A stretch of 64,000 nucleotides of DNA from Asterias amurensis (GCF_032118995.1 NC_092668.1:11387501-11451500), one strand, 5' to 3'. Positions 1-19,424 are shown, counted from the stretch's first letter. Notes: generated by a model from the sequence alone, not told the origin. Made by a program: numbers and translations.

Positions 1-954
1 GGTGGAGTGGAGATGATGTAAGTAGGCCTCTAGAGGGAGCCCTTCCTTCTTGTCACAAAACTTCTACTATTAAAGACAATGGACACTATTGGTAATTGTC
101 AAAGACCAGTCTTCTCACTTGGTGTATCTCAACATGTGCATAAAACAACAAATCTGTGAAAATTTGAGCTCAAATTCTAAGTCTGATGTCTCAAAATCAA
201 ATTTGTGGAAAATCACTTCTTTCTCGAAACTGCGTTATTTCAGAGGGAGCTGTTTCTCGAAACATTTTATACTATCAACCTCTCCCAATTACACGAATCA
301 AGAAATTATTTTGAGTAATTACCAATAGTGTCCACGAATCAAGAAATTATTTTGAGTAATTACCAATAGTGTCCACTGCCTTTAATGAATCCATATTGAA
401 TAGAAGGTATACATTGTTGTACATCTATGATTGTTTTTATGTACTCAAAAAGTATCATTTAACCCATAACACACATGTTATGAAAGGGAATTATCGCTCA
501 AGTAACTTGACTTCCTATTGATTTTGGGATGTACCAAGGCAACACAAAACAGCAAGATACATTTGTTTGGTGAAAAAGACTTTTTATAGAGACTTTAAAA
601 AAAGCTGGGCACTTTAGGTTTAAAACGCAAAAATGAAAGTGGCACTGAAAGAGTTAAGTAACCGAAGTTGTTGTTATTGCCTAAGATGAGCACTTCAGAT
701 GTGCATTGACCTTCCTCTGAAAAGTTCATACATTTTTTTTATAATTGCAAAGTTCAGGCCTAAAACTTTGCCTGCATGCCCCCTGGTCATTGCCTTGGTG
801 CCCTTAAAGTGCTCCATAGTTTGTACGTTTTCCTCATAGGGTGCTCTTTACCAAGGGGAAAATGCCTTGGTGTCTCTGCCTTTTCAGAAATGAAGCATAC
901 AGAGTTTCACTTGAGATAAATCTTAAATGTTCTTTTTTCTTTCTTTGTTTGCAG
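1..954 (+). other. Intron of the type I receptor kinase gene
   Basis: This is sequence upstream of the last receptor exon. It ends in a long pyrimidine tract and a TTTGCAG acceptor at 954. It contains one MITE-A copy at its left end and a short fragment (about 800-890) of a dispersed repeat also seen near 31.7 kb and 41.6 kb. No other exon of the receptor is recognisable here, so the preceding exon lies outside the window. Confidence 0.7.
70..385 (+). mobile_element. MITE-A copy 1 (palindromic-ended DNA element)
   Basis: It begins TTAAAGACAATGGACACTAT and ends with the inverted counterpart AGTGTCCACTGCCTTTAA. The interior matches at least nine other copies in the window. This copy has a roughly 40-bp direct duplication of its right terminus, so the end sequence occurs twice (about 310-330 and 355-385). 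It has no coding capacity. Confidence 0.85.
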
Positions 955-1077
955 AGCCTTTTGTCGATAGCACGGGTGATGACCCAATGCTGGCACCCTA
1001 ACCCTGCTGCCCGCCTCACCATGCTACGGGTCAAGAAGACACTGGTCAAAATGCAGGATGAGGATTTCAAGGTCTAA
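955..1077 (+). CDS. Type I BMP/activin receptor serine/threonine kinase, last exon (partial)
   Basis: This is the C-terminal end of a TGF-beta-superfamily type I receptor, a single-pass membrane kinase that phosphorylates receptor Smads after ligand binding. The 40 residues contain VMTQCWHPNPAARLTMLRVK, the end of kinase subdomain XI. The ECW-x-NPAARLTALRIKKTL block is diagnostic of ALK-type receptors. The short tail KMQDEDFKV resembles the BMPR1A/1B ending (KMxESQDxKI) more than the ALK4/5 or ALK2 endings, so a BMPR1-like receptor is favoured. The exon opens after TTTGCAG at 954 and closes with TAA at 1075-1077. All upstream exons (extracellular domain, TM, GS box, most of the kinase) are outside the window. 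The family assignment is strong; the subtype is inferred from the tail only. Confidence 0.88.
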   Translation, partial: SLLSIARVMTQCWHPNPAARLTMLRVKKTLVKMQDEDFKV

Positions 1078-2467
1078 TTAAATGTAATATAATATTATGT
1101 ATGTCTAAAGTAACACCCTGACCTCTAACCCATTCCCTTCACCCTCCCATTGAGATGGTAGTCAGGCTGCCCGCCAAAGTTGAACCATCAAGCCCGGTTC
1201 ATACTTCTCGAGAGTTCAAATGTGATACGAATATTGATGTCACAATATCGCAACTAATAAATTGCATCAGTCGTACACGTCAACTCCTGCGAAACATTAG
1301 CTGCGAAAACTGCCCTGTGACGTCAAAATTCGTTTCGCATTTGCAGGAAGTATGAAACGGGCTTTACTAGTGAATCAAATTGAGGTCGTGTCGGAGTTAG
1401 CGGCTACAGCTCCGGCTCTGGCTAGATTTCTGCGTAACCTGCGTTGAAGGCTGTCCTTAGCAACACCCTTAGTAATCGCTGTAGCCACAGATTCCGATAC
1501 GGCTTAACCTTCATCTGAAGCTAGTTTAGATTGCACTGCAAAATGGAGATCACTTTTTGTCAATAACTATGAATTAATGTTGACTCTGAAGCAGTTCAGA
1601 TCTAACTACTTGAATATTGTCAGTAAAAACTGGCGGGCGACCTGACTATAACCAATTCCAGTAGTGTTGCTTCATTCATGACTGTTCTCTGGAAGTTTGG
1701 TTACCAGACATTGTGCTGTTTTAATAACAGCCTAAAAAGTTAACTTTTGTCTGGCAGTTAACTTTTAATTAGTACAAGTCAAGAATGTAGAAGCACTGCT
1801 GCAAATGTCACCCCCTCCCCTCAAACTTTAACTCAATTGATGCAGTGTGTGGGTCAGAAGTTCAAAACTGTTATTAGAAGACGAAGTGAAAAGCCAGTCT
1901 TGCTTTAAAATGTTCAGAACTGAATTGATTTTCCCCCTCTTTAATTCATAGAAACTTCGTACTTTTGCGTCACATAAAGTTTGTTCTGTTGTGAATTATA
2001 CTTTTTGGGCCAGTAGAATTTCTAATCTTCCTTTATTAATGAATAACGGTTATTATCAGTATTCATGAACTACAGTCGACTCTCGTGATGGCAAAGTCGA
2101 CGGGACTGGCCAAACCACCTCGAGCCTGTAGTCCTGTGTCAAAATTTGAGCCCTGTCTCAATATCAAGTTTTTTTTAGGGAGACTTGACTGTAGTTGTTT
2201 AGGAGCTACCGCTGTTGTTGTAATAGTCAACAACTGTTTTATGAGCTACTCTTTTGATCCACAGACTGGTTTACTTAAACCCACATGCTGCATCTGTATG
2301 TAGATATAAATAAGAATGGTTTTTGTTTCAGCTGCGCATGAAACGGCATTCTACGGACTGCTTTTCATGTTTCTATGAATATGCATCTAAATACTATTCA
2401 AAATATTCAAAATCCCTGCTACTGACAACTGTCATCCTAGAATGAATTTTCAGTGATCTGAAATAAA
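1078..2467 (+). other. 3'UTR and flank of the receptor gene with a candidate poly(A) signal
   Basis: No coding sequence is seen. An AATAAA at 2462-2467 is a candidate poly(A) signal, followed by a (TTA)n microsatellite at about 2484-2508. A nested palindromic repeat occupies about 1153-1650. Where the transcript actually ends cannot be decided from sequence alone. Confidence 0.4.
1153..1650. repeat. Palindromic element with nested MITE-E
   Basis: The outer ends are inverted repeats: TAGTCAGGCTGCCCGCCA near 1160 against TGGCGGGCGACCTGACTA near 1630. Inside lies a second palindromic unit (1190-1365) beginning AAGCCCGGTTCATACTTC and ending GAAGTATGAAACGGGCTT. That unit belongs to the MITE-E family found again at 23164, 37400 and 58704. 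Confidence 0.7.
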
Positions 2468-3061
2468 ACCTAATATCTTGTAGTATTATTATTATTATTA
2501 TTATTATTTTTTCTATGAAAATGTATTAGTAGGATTTTAAACTTTAATTGCAAATGTATCATTAATACACCAAAGTTTATCCCAGCTAGTCACCAAAAAC
2601 AGCTTTCAGAAATAGTTTCATTCATTTACTCTGATTCAAAGGGTCAATTAAATTTTTCTTCAATCTTCAATCCCCCCCCCCCCCCGCAAATAAAAAACAA
2701 AAAACACAAAAAACAACACAAAACCCAATAAATTGTAATTTTTGATTTTTAAACATAAGTCATCAAAAAACAATGCTCTGTCTACCCTAACAGCTCAGAT
2801 TTCAACCTTTTTTTATTATTTTCATTCTCATAGTCATATTAAGAAATGAAGCACAAAATAAAATCTCATCCCACAATTCATAGACTAAAAAAGGGGAAAA
2901 CATAAACACTAAATCGTCTGTCATTCATTTTTTTTTCATCTGCATTTGTTGAAACATAGAGTTACCCCATTATTTTTTTACCTTTACCAACCTATCCCCT
3001 GAAATGTCCCCGTAGCTTGATAGAGAACTGAGACCCAACTTTCATGACTCTGCTCCCCTTT

Positions 3062-3275
3062 AAATTCTGCGCTTGCGACCAACATTTTTTGCTCACAGCG
3101 CAAAGTGCTGAATTTCTGCGCTGGCTGTGTAAAGCAAAGAATGCTGTGGAGTACACACATGCACAAGCACAAATTCTCTTCTAGTCTGTGAAATACACTT
3201 GACATAAGCATGGAATTCCCTGATTTCGTAAGCACCAATACGTTGCTTACGAGAAAGCAGAGCCATGAAGTTTGG
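3062..3275. repeat. Dispersed repeat, copy 1 of a pair
   Basis: It shares blocks such as TGAATTTCTG, GTGAAATACACTT and AAAGCAGAGCCATGAA in the same order with 5030-5245. The two copies are clearly diverged. No terminal inverted repeat is obvious and the family is not recognised. Confidence 0.65.
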
Positions 3276-3534
3276 CATATTTTGATGAGATTCTGGTACC
3301 TTTCTCTTAATTTGTCGTGGTCGAACTTTGATATTTCAGGCAACATCTTCGTACAGTACTGTAAATGTACTCCATTTATGAATGCTGCAGGCTATTTTTC
3401 TCTTTCTTTTTTCCTAACGGACTAGAGTTTTGATCAGAAAGTATTCCTGACTTCCCTTTGTTTTTTTTTGTTTTTTTTGCAAGAAAGGCAAAATTATGCA
3501 TTTAAAACCAAGTGTCACTGCCATGCTGTATAAC

Positions 3535-3732
3535 AGGGCCCAGTTTCTTAGAGCTGCTTGAGCGGAAACAAGTAGCTTAGCCAAACAAAATTATGCTTAG
3601 CAGAAGAAGATTACCAGACAAAATACCATGGTGTCACATGAACAACATGTGACTGGTATCCTGCTTATTTTTGCTTAGTTGAAAATGTTCAAGCGATGTT
3701 TTCTGCTGAGGTAACTCTGTGAAACAGAGCCC
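3535..3732. repeat. Foldback element, GGGCCCAATTTCATAGAGC type (MITE-C, diverged)
   Basis: The left end GGGCCCAGTTTCTTAGAGCT and the right end CTGTGAAACAGAGCCC are imperfect inverted repeats. The interior GCTTAGCAGAAGAAGATTACC is typical of the MITE-C family listed at 13126, 16252, 46073 and 47087. Confidence 0.6.
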
Positions 3733-4014
3733 TGATAACTAAACAGCTTTTATGTTACTCTTAGACCCCATGCACCACTGGGTGTTAACTTGAGGAATGT
3801 TAAACTGGTTTCTGCTCATAAAGAACCATTATTGTTAAGCTGAAATACATCTTTTTGAAGGGTCTGTTGCCAGACCATGTATTCGGAAGAAGAAAACCAA
3901 TGTGTTCTGTAAATAAAATGAAAACCTCAATACTTTATTATTTAGATGATCAATTGTAAAAACTGGGTTCAGTCAAGGAACAGTTCTTTGAAATACAGGG
4001 AGTAATGTCAACCG

Positions 4015-4292
4015 ATCAAAAAGTTACGCAAAAATGTTTAAATGATTGGATAGCATTTTATGGTGAATGACACAGTAATAATTTTTTTTTAATAAGAACT
4101 ACACCCTCTTACACACATACTAAATTATGGATTGGGTTTGCAGGGTCCTGCGGCCAATTGAAAAGTGATGCAAAAAATATGTTCAAATGATTGGATTGCA
4201 TTTTATGGTGAATGAAACAGTAATACAATTTTTTTTTTTAGAAAGAACTACACCCTCTTACACATAGACAACCTTATGGATTGGGTTTTCAG
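4015..4292 (+). repeat. Local tandem duplication of about 140 bp
   Basis: Two adjacent direct copies share the phrases ATGATTGGAT, GCATTTTATGGTGAATGA, ACTACACCCTCTTACACA and TATGGATTGGGTTT. Copy 1 is about 4015-4150 and copy 2 about 4160-4292. They differ by scattered substitutions, so the event is not recent. Confidence 0.75.
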
Positions 4293-5029
4293 GGTCATAA
4301 TATTGTTCTGTTATTCTTTTTTTGTAAAGAACTCCTCTGTGGGGTCCAATTTGAACAAAGAAACAATTTGGGGTCCAATTTTTTGATTGTGTAGTACACC
4401 CAACAAGGGCATTCTGGTAAGCTCACATCTCTGTGTTGCAGTCCATCCGTGGACTTTCCTTTGTTCTGCACACTAAGGAAAATCCTATTCTTCAACACTG
4501 TAAAAAACACTTTGTGAACATGTGTAGGTCCACATAGTGTTTCACGTCCCTACATTATGTGGATCTCTTTTTTTCTCCGCTCCACACTTCGTTTGTAGCG
4601 ATAAATCAAAAGCAGCAAAACAAGTAACATTTAGGGAAAAAAATAATCCAAGCACAAATTAATAATCTGTATATTATTCAATAATAAATTATTTCACTCA
4701 TAAAGACTTAAACAAAGTAAAAACTGAGTTGTAAAATCTGCTTGGAAAAAAACCCAACGTTTTGTTGTGTATGTAGTTAAAGAATCCCTGTGCCATTGCT
4801 AGTAACTGTGTGAACCATTTTTCTACCTTTGAACAATTGTGCCAAAATGGGGAAAGTTTACCCCCATTGTTTATACCTGATGCCTGAAGAAGTGTACAAT
4901 TCCTTAAACTTAGACTCAAAAGTATCTGTTTCGTTGTGTCAACAATGAACAACACCCCCTTCTGTTCACTGTTATTATTGCATTTGATGTTATTCCATCT
5001 TGGCCCAATTTCAGGGCTCTGCCTACCGC

Positions 5030-5245
5030 CTAATTCTGTGCTTACGATCACCGCTCTCTGCTTACTGTGCAAGCACTGAATTTCTGTACTAGCTGCGTAA
5101 ACAAAGAATGCCAAGTTACATAGAGTACGCATGCACACAAGCAAAATTTCCCTGCTAACCTGTGAAATACACTTCACGAAAGCATGAAATTTCTTACCTC
5201 CTTTTGCTTACAATATTTGCTAATGGAAAGCAGAGCCATGAAATT
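5030..5245. repeat. Dispersed repeat, copy 2 of a pair
   Basis: This is the diverged partner of 3062-3275 in the same orientation. It abuts a foldback element starting at 5249. Confidence 0.65.
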
Positions 5246-5248
5246 GGT

Positions 5249-5423
5249 CCAGCCGTCGATTTCACAAAGAGTTAGGGCTCGTCTAATCTCAAGTTAGGAC
5301 GAGTAACTCGTCTTAACTTAGGATTAATCTTAAGGTCCGCATGCTACAGTGCAGGGTTGGGACTCGTCCTAAGTCCTAAGATTAGTCTTAAGTTAAGAAG
5401 AGTTTTGTGAAATCGATGGCTGG
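5249..5423. repeat. Foldback element with AACTTAGGAC units (MITE-D)
   Basis: A near-perfect palindrome starts CCAGCCGTCGATTTCACAAA and ends TTTTGTGAAATCGATGGCTGG. It is built from alternating TTAGGACGAGT / ACTCGTCCTAA blocks. Relatives are at 21690, 45717, 52750, 61654 and 62918. Confidence 0.8.
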
Positions 5424-6542
5424 TGATTAAACCAATAAGATTGATCCATCTATCAAATGTTTTTGTCATGAAAGACACCTGGTGATCGGTTGCTATTCAA
5501 TAATCAACCATATAGAAAATGGTATTTCTATGTCACTGGAGGTTGTAATGGATCTGCTTAGCAGAAATATTGTTTTACTAAGCAAAACATTGTTGGTAAC
5601 CGGTTTCTATGCTATATGAAACGTATTGTGCTTAGCAATCTTATAATAATTGAGTTCAATTCACTTCACAGCGGGATGAAGCATGTGAAAATATTACTTT
5701 GTATTGTTTAAATTGTTTTTATTTACTTAAACCTGTTTTGTAAATAGTAGTCACAGTTTACATAGCGCTGTGCCAACTTTTTTTATTATTATACAAATTT
5801 AACTCTGTACAGGTATTTTCCCTATTATATAAACTTGACTAATTTATTTCCAAAAACAGATATGACCTTTTTATGCACCAATGATTTGATATTGTTTTCT
5901 ACCTATCTTTGGAGACCATCTCCTGTACAATAATGTAAATGGAAGAAGCGAAACAACAAAACCGTTTACTTCACTTTTGAAGTGTTTTTGTAAGAAGGTG
6001 ACTTTAGGGTGTTGTCTCTTTGCGCAACGCAGAGCGCACCTCCACACAATGCGCATCTACCATTTCCACCATTTTTGGAGTCAATTCCATTGTGTACATT
6101 TTTGACTCCCAAAATGGCCGACAGGATAGGCGCGTGTGTAAAAGTGCGTATCTTTGTGCAAGGGGTCTGTAGTCAATATGGTTTGGGATCTTCTTCGAAT
6201 TGACTGAGGCTCTGATGACACTTACTTGTGGCCATTTAGAATCTCAGTCCTTTTAAAGCATGGGACTTTAAAATGGCTGCCAAAGCCTCAGGTTTCAAAT
6301 AGGCCTAATGTGTACATTTTGTAGTGGTGTTTGACAATACACTGCATGTGTAAGGGCAGCTGCCTGTAAGGTTGCTCAGAAAAACCATTCACAAATACTT
6401 TCCTAGTTTGTTAGGTGATCCAGAAAGGCTGTTGACAATTCTTTTCCTTGTTGCCTTCTTGCGTTTTTTTTTTTTAATGAACTTTGTTCTCATTATTGTT
6501 TTTGGGTCGTTGTACTTCCACATACACCAGGAGCCAAACTTC

Positions 6543-6712
6543 AAAGAGCTGCGTTCGTACTGAAAGTGGCTTAGCACTTTAAAGCACAACAACTTAAGCC
6601 AAACTACTAGGTCACATGTACAATTTGTGACTGGTATCCTGCTCATTTCTGCCGAGTAGAAAGTTAATGAGCGATATTTTTTGCTGAAGTGGCTTTATGA
6701 AATTGGGCCCCA
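6543..6712. repeat. MITE-C fragment
   Basis: It contains AAAGAGCTGCGTTCG on the left and GGCTTTATGAAATTGGGCCC on the right, the arms of the GGGCCCAATTTCATAGAGC foldback family, with diverged spacing. Confidence 0.55.
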
Positions 6713-7209
6713 AGTACCGAAAAATACCGATTGGATTTGGTTTTTTGCAAAGCTTAAAATAATTAGGGCACTAGTCACAACATTATAAAATCTGATGCTT
6801 TTTTGGCAGGTAACCTGTTAATTTATGCCAAGCGAGTTTTTTCAGTGCTTCAGACACATTTGTGATGCAGGTTTCATGGGCTATGGAATAATGTGGGTAA
6901 ATTTCCAAGTATAAATCTTAACTTCCTTTTTTGGTTATTTTTTTCAACCAAACATGTCGGGAAAACTTTTTGTGTTGAACCAACTAAATAAACATGTCGG
7001 ATAAGTTAACAAGTTTTTTCCCTTACAATTAGTTTTCCGGGAGGAAAATATCAAATGTAATTGTCAGGGGATATTGATTGTAATTTCATAAATTGAGATG
7101 TTTGCGGCAATTCCTAAATGCCCATGGTTACCAAGCCACGAGGACAGAGCCATGCCCAAGCTCAAGCTGTGGTTTCACAAAGTACCTATGTAACAACAAA
7201 TAATGTATA

Positions 7210-7584
7210 TTAAAGACATTGGACACTATTGGTAATTGTCAAAATCCAGTCTTCTCACTTTATGTTTCTCAACATATGCATAAAATAACAGACCTGTGAA
7301 AATTTGAGCTTGATTGGTCGTCGGAGCTGCGAGATAACTATGAAAGAAAAAAACACCACTGTCACATGAAGGTGTGTGCTTTCAGATGCTTGATTTCGAG
7401 ACCTCAAATTTCTGAACTTGAGGTCTTGAAATCAAATTTGTGGACTCGAAAGCTACGTCACTTCAGAGGGAGCCGTTTCTCACAATGTTTTATACCATCA
7501 ACCTCTCCCAATTACTCATTATCAAGTGAGGTTTTATGCTGCTAATTATTTTGAGTAATTACCTATAGTGTCCACTGCCTTTAC
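7210..7584 (+). mobile_element. MITE-A copy 2
   Basis: It begins TTAAAGACATTGGACACTAT and ends TAGTGTCCACTGCCTTTA. It is collinear with the other copies (ACAGACCTGTGAAAATTTGAG near the left, GAGGGAGCCGTTTCTCACAA near the right). It is non-coding. Confidence 0.88.
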
Positions 7585-8744
7585 CTTTAAACAAATGTTT
7601 TCTTTAGACTTAGTCAAATTATTAAGTAATCTCCCTACAATATCACCTTAATAATCTGCATTTGAACAACAATATAGTCACAATTTTACTTTACACAAAG
7701 TCTTCTATATCTGCAAGTGGAATTCAATCGAAAAATTTGAAATATCAAGTTGACTTCTTTTTTCTTCAGAACTCAAAATGTCCACATGAAACCTGCATTA
7801 TTTCAGCAGTGTTTGTTTACTTGTTGGTCAGATCTTTTCTGGTAAAAGAAGTGTTGCCAATTATTTTTACCATCTGTTTACTGTTTGTCAGGATTTATAA
7901 CCCAATATTTTATTTATTTTAGTTTTTGATGTGAGCATGTGTAGAAATGTTAGATTATTTTATAGCCAACAAACAATCTCGAAGGAAAAAAAAATCATAG
8001 AAGAAGATTATATGCTCTTTCATGTGAAGAACATTCAAAAGGGTGTATTGAATAACTCTGTATATAACTTATCAACTACTTAAAACAAACGTAGACTTTA
8101 GGCTGAAAATTTTAAAAAACAGTAACTACCTTTTGTTAATAATAACAATGTTTTCAATAAAAAAAATGTGTAAATAGTTCTGCGAATATTTGGTGTGTCC
8201 GCTATGCTTTCTTACTCCTTTGTTTCTAGGGATTGTAGAGTTTCATGTACACATTTCATTGTTGTGCTTTTTACAAGTACATTTCCGTTCTTAGATAAGA
8301 TAAGAGAGGTCTCTCTGAGTAAAGCCAAATAGCGCCTAACACTCCCCTAGCTTTCCGGATTTCAAAACTTTGTTGCTTTTTTTTGCTTTTTTTTTTTATA
8401 TAAGGAGCAAATGTGAACAATAGCCCAACAGACATTGACATGGTCAATGAACAGAATGAAATTTGAATCAGACTGAAGGATCTTAAAAGAAGAACTCTGA
8501 TGGGCTAATCAAATGGTTCACTGCAGCTCAGATTTACCAGAAAAGAATAACAGAAAAACAATGATAAATGGTACCAAGGAAACACTGAATTATGTAAGAA
8601 GGAGGTGTCCATGCACACTGCATTTAAATGACTGAATCCCTTCCTCGGTAATGTTGCCAACAACAGAGACAGGAAGACTGTTCCATCTTTTTTCAAAAGC
8701 CTACCGTACGCACTATGAGCAACGACTGTTGGATTAGCGCCTTA

Positions 8745-9460
8745 CACTCTAAGAACTGAAGAGTTGAATCCAACACTTGCATGAGTTCGGTGAGTGACTT
8801 TGGAAGTGTTGGATCCAGCGTTTTGTTTGTTAAATCTAGCATTTTAAGTTTTTGATCCAACGCAAAAAGGGTTAATTCAACAATTAAAGTGTTATTTCAA
8901 CATTTCTCAAAAGAATTCTGCCGAATTGTTGGATCAGCTTTTTAAAGCCATTGGACCCTTTCGGTAAACAGTGTTGTCCAAGGCCCCGCTTTGTGTACCA
9001 CAACTTCTACATCAAAATAACAAACCTGTGAAAATTTAGGCTCAATCGGTCATCGGAGTCGGGAGAAAACAACGGAAAAACCCACCCTTGTTTCCGCGCG
9101 TTTCGCCGTGTCATGACGTGTGTTTAAAATAAATCCGTAATTCTCGTTAACGAGAATTTATATTGTTTTGCTGTTTTCTCAAAAAGTAAAGCATTTCATG
9201 GAATAATATTTCAAGAGAAGTCGTTCACCATTGCCTTCTTTAAACCCTGTAAGTTATGTGTAAATCGGTGAACTTTTTTTTTTTTTCTGAACCGAAAGGG
9301 TCCAATGGCTTTAAAAGTTAAACTGGCACTTAAATCGTTGACCGAATTCTTTGAAATGCTGGATTTAACATATAAAATGCTGGATCCAACACTTTCAAAG
9401 TGTAGTCACTCACTGAACTCATGCAAGTGTTGGATTCAACTCTTTAGTTTTTAGAGTTGT
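8745..9460. mobile_element. Palindromic-ended element containing a nested MITE-B
   Basis: The outer inverted repeats are GAGTTGAATCCAACACTTGC near 8760 and GCAAGTGTTGGATTCAACTC near 9423, flanked by TCTAAGAACT / AGTTTTTAGA. The interior repeats GTTGGATC-type words. A complete MITE-B sits in the middle at 8942-9314, so the outer element is the older one. Confidence 0.78.
8942..9314 (+). mobile_element. MITE-B copy 1
   Basis: The terminal inverted repeats are TTAAAGCCATTGGACCCTTT and AAAGGGTCCAATGGCTTTAA. The central palindrome TTCTCGTTAACGAGAA is shared in altered form with the copies at 51401 and 60468. Confidence 0.88.
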
Positions 9461-10449
9461 ATATGAATTTAACGATTGATTGATTGACTTGTTCTGAAAT
9501 AAATATGTTTGGAAAGGTGTTTTAAAAGTAGGATATATTAATTTTTAGTTTTCTGCCCTCAAAAATTTCTCCGAGACCTGTACACCCCGTTTAGAAAAGT
9601 GAACTGACCCAAGGAATTTAGGATATTAATGAATATGACTCCCAATGCATTTGTGCTTTACAAAAGGCTCAAAAATCATCCTTGATGCTCCATGGAGGCA
9701 ATTTTCTGTTTCAAAAGGCCCTTGTCTTGGTGCTCTATGAAATATTGCAATATAAAATGTCCTCATTATGGCGCCCTGGGGCGCCCTGCCCTTGACAAAG
9801 AAGAAAATACCCAAGTGCCTTTGCTCTTTTTATGTTGCAAAAAACACTTTCTGCCGCAAATTAAAATGCGCCTTATGATCAATAGAGGGCGGTATTCAAC
9901 TTTAAAGGGACACCAAGAATGGCCAAATTTAACCACAGAGATTACGGCAGAACTTCGGCCTTACAATTATTTACAAGCGGATTGTCTTGATTTTTTTACC
10001 TCATATCCCGATGCAACAAACAAAATACAAAGAACAAAAGTGGTGTTGCCGTTGTCGGTTGCCTTGAATCGTATAGCTAGGCTAGGGCAGCAAACTAGCC
10101 TGTGTGAAAATTTAATTTCAAAAGTATTTTTTTATAAATATTGTATAATATCTGGAGTGGTTAGGGCCTACCATGGAGGAATATGTCCACGCGGAAAGAA
10201 TAATCCGTAATTGGATACACAATCTGAGAATCGTTTCATGCAGAAACATTTCTCAGGAAACCATATTTCTTTGAAGGGGTCATTTTTAGGCTACGCCTAC
10301 CCTACCTGTAATTGAAAAAGTTCTACGTTTATTTTAAATATAAACACCCATTGTTAATGACATCATCCTTTTGTTGATAATAATTTGTTAAGCTTTATGA
10401 TTCATGTCAAAGATATTAAAGACAAATATTGTGTCGCACAGTGCAAACT

Positions 10450-10617
10450 TTATTGAAAAAAACTTCGTGAAAAAGGTATGAATCCCTGCCCGTTACGCAC
10501 TATTGTTAGCATTTGGTGGAAGGGTACCCGACCTTTTGTTGATCGGATTATTTCGTCAGTCTTTGGCGGGTTGGTCATGACGTCACTCAAGTCCTCGTAT
10601 AATGTGGCGGCCATTTT
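10450..10617 (-). other. Small open frame divergent from the PP2A gene (uncertain)
   Basis: On the minus strand an ATG in a good initiation context (AAAATGGCC) opens a 55-residue frame, MAATLYEDLSDVM and onward, ending at a TAA. That stop lies inside an AATAAA. It starts about 155 bp from the PP2A start codon and runs the other way, as at a bidirectional promoter. I recognise no homologue or domain, so this may be chance. Confidence 0.2.
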
Positions 10618-10772
10618 TGTTTGACACTCATTCACGTCGGTTGCGCAGTGTACCGGTCATTTGAAACGGGTTTTTTCTTCATCGAAATTTCACTGCATTT
10701 GCTGTTTTTACACTGGTTTCGTGCGAACAGAGGTGTGTAGTAACAATCAAAGCACCCTTACATTCTGCCAAA

Positions 10773-18059
<7,287 letters not shown>

Positions 18060-19424
18060 ATAAAAAACCCCTATACAAAAAGCGTGAGTTGTCTTTAGTA
18101 GCATTACTGTATATGTAAAGAGTTCGCCAAAGGTACAGTTTTAAAACACAAAAAACGCCCTCAATGATTGTATAGTGTGTAGGTGTGTATATGAAGAACG
18201 CTGTGCGCATTTTAAGCAATCGTACGAGGGATGCGTCAAAGTGTCGTTTTTGGCGTCGTGAAATGGTCAACATATAAAGTTCAGTTATAGCATTGTTATA
18301 TCTTTAATGATTTCCCAACCGGGTCTCTCCCACCAGTTCTCGCTTTGGTTTTTGATGAGCAATGAAAAATCGCATTATTTATAAAAAAAATTGTCAAGTT
18401 GTATTCAGGTATTTCGTTTACATACCAGTATTGAACCTGAAGAATGACAGTCTTTCACACAATGACATATGACTACCAAAATTAAAGCCAATATTTGCCC
18501 AACTACAGGTTTTCTGGTACAACAAACAAACGCTGGTAGCGTCTTACTCTGAGAAAGTCTGTAGATGGAACAACAATTTTGTGACTAGTACTCTCACTTC
18601 TAGTGATAAATAGTAATGCTGTAACTGATCTTTAAACTGATTTTTTATCAATGTGGAAAAAAATTAACTTTTGATGTACATACTGGAGTTTGGGTTTCCA
18701 AATTAATGTACCAAAAAGAAAACAAAATAAGCTTAATAAGTGACGTAATTGTCCAAAGATTGGTACGTTTTAAAGCCTAGATGTAACACTGTGATATGTC
18801 CTATCTATTCGAATGCTAAACGTGTTTTATGGTGTTGTAAACTTTATTTTTTCGTGAATTATTTTGTCGGCAGCTTGTTGGGCGAATGATTAATTTTTTA
18901 AATGTTATGTCATTCAGGATTAGGAGCGATTGTTACTGTACTAAATTAACAACAAATACATGAGCAGATCACTACCAATTTTATATCTTACCCGAATTAA
19001 CTGTTACATGTAAAAGTACCTCATCGTAAAATATCTATTACATTGGGGTCCATTTTTTAGTTTTCCAGATTTTTTATTAAGTGTTAATTTTTGGGGGAGT
19101 TTTTTTTTTCAAGCAAATGGGTGAAGACAGTGTGATTGGGCTATTTCTATTAACATGTATACCCTGTCATCTGTATTTTATTTTATTTCAAATTTGACGA
19201 TATTTAGAAGGAAGAAACTGTTGAAAAATTCACCATCTGATGTGTACATTATTGAGTTTAACAATAACCTTGTAGATCTGTGAGAATTTGTATGTCTTCA
19301 ATTTCCTCTGTGAATATTATCCCCTTCTCCCATCCTTATAAAAGATCTGTAAACAATGTGTAGTAGACTAAAATATGCCAGCTCCTATGTGTGCAAAGGT
19401 AGAGTTGATAATGTTAAAACTATG

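Larger units (their letters stand above)
2468..10440. other. Gene-poor intergenic region
   Basis: I recognise no conserved protein or RNA gene here on either strand. The open frames present are short and coincide with repeats. It holds a poly-C run (about 2672-2685), a duplicated repeat pair, a local tandem duplication, foldback elements, one MITE-A and one nested MITE-B, listed separately. Confidence 0.6.

Noticed and set aside
4698-5177. 159-codon minus-strand open frame
   Set aside because: It overlaps the dispersed repeat pair (3062 and 5030 copies), has no recognisable domain, and the paired copy does not preserve the frame.
9692-10210. 172-codon plus-strand open frame, one of the longest in the window
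   Set aside because: The translation shows no recognisable domain, is not flanked by matching splice sites, and runs through dispersed repeat fragments. Probably chance.
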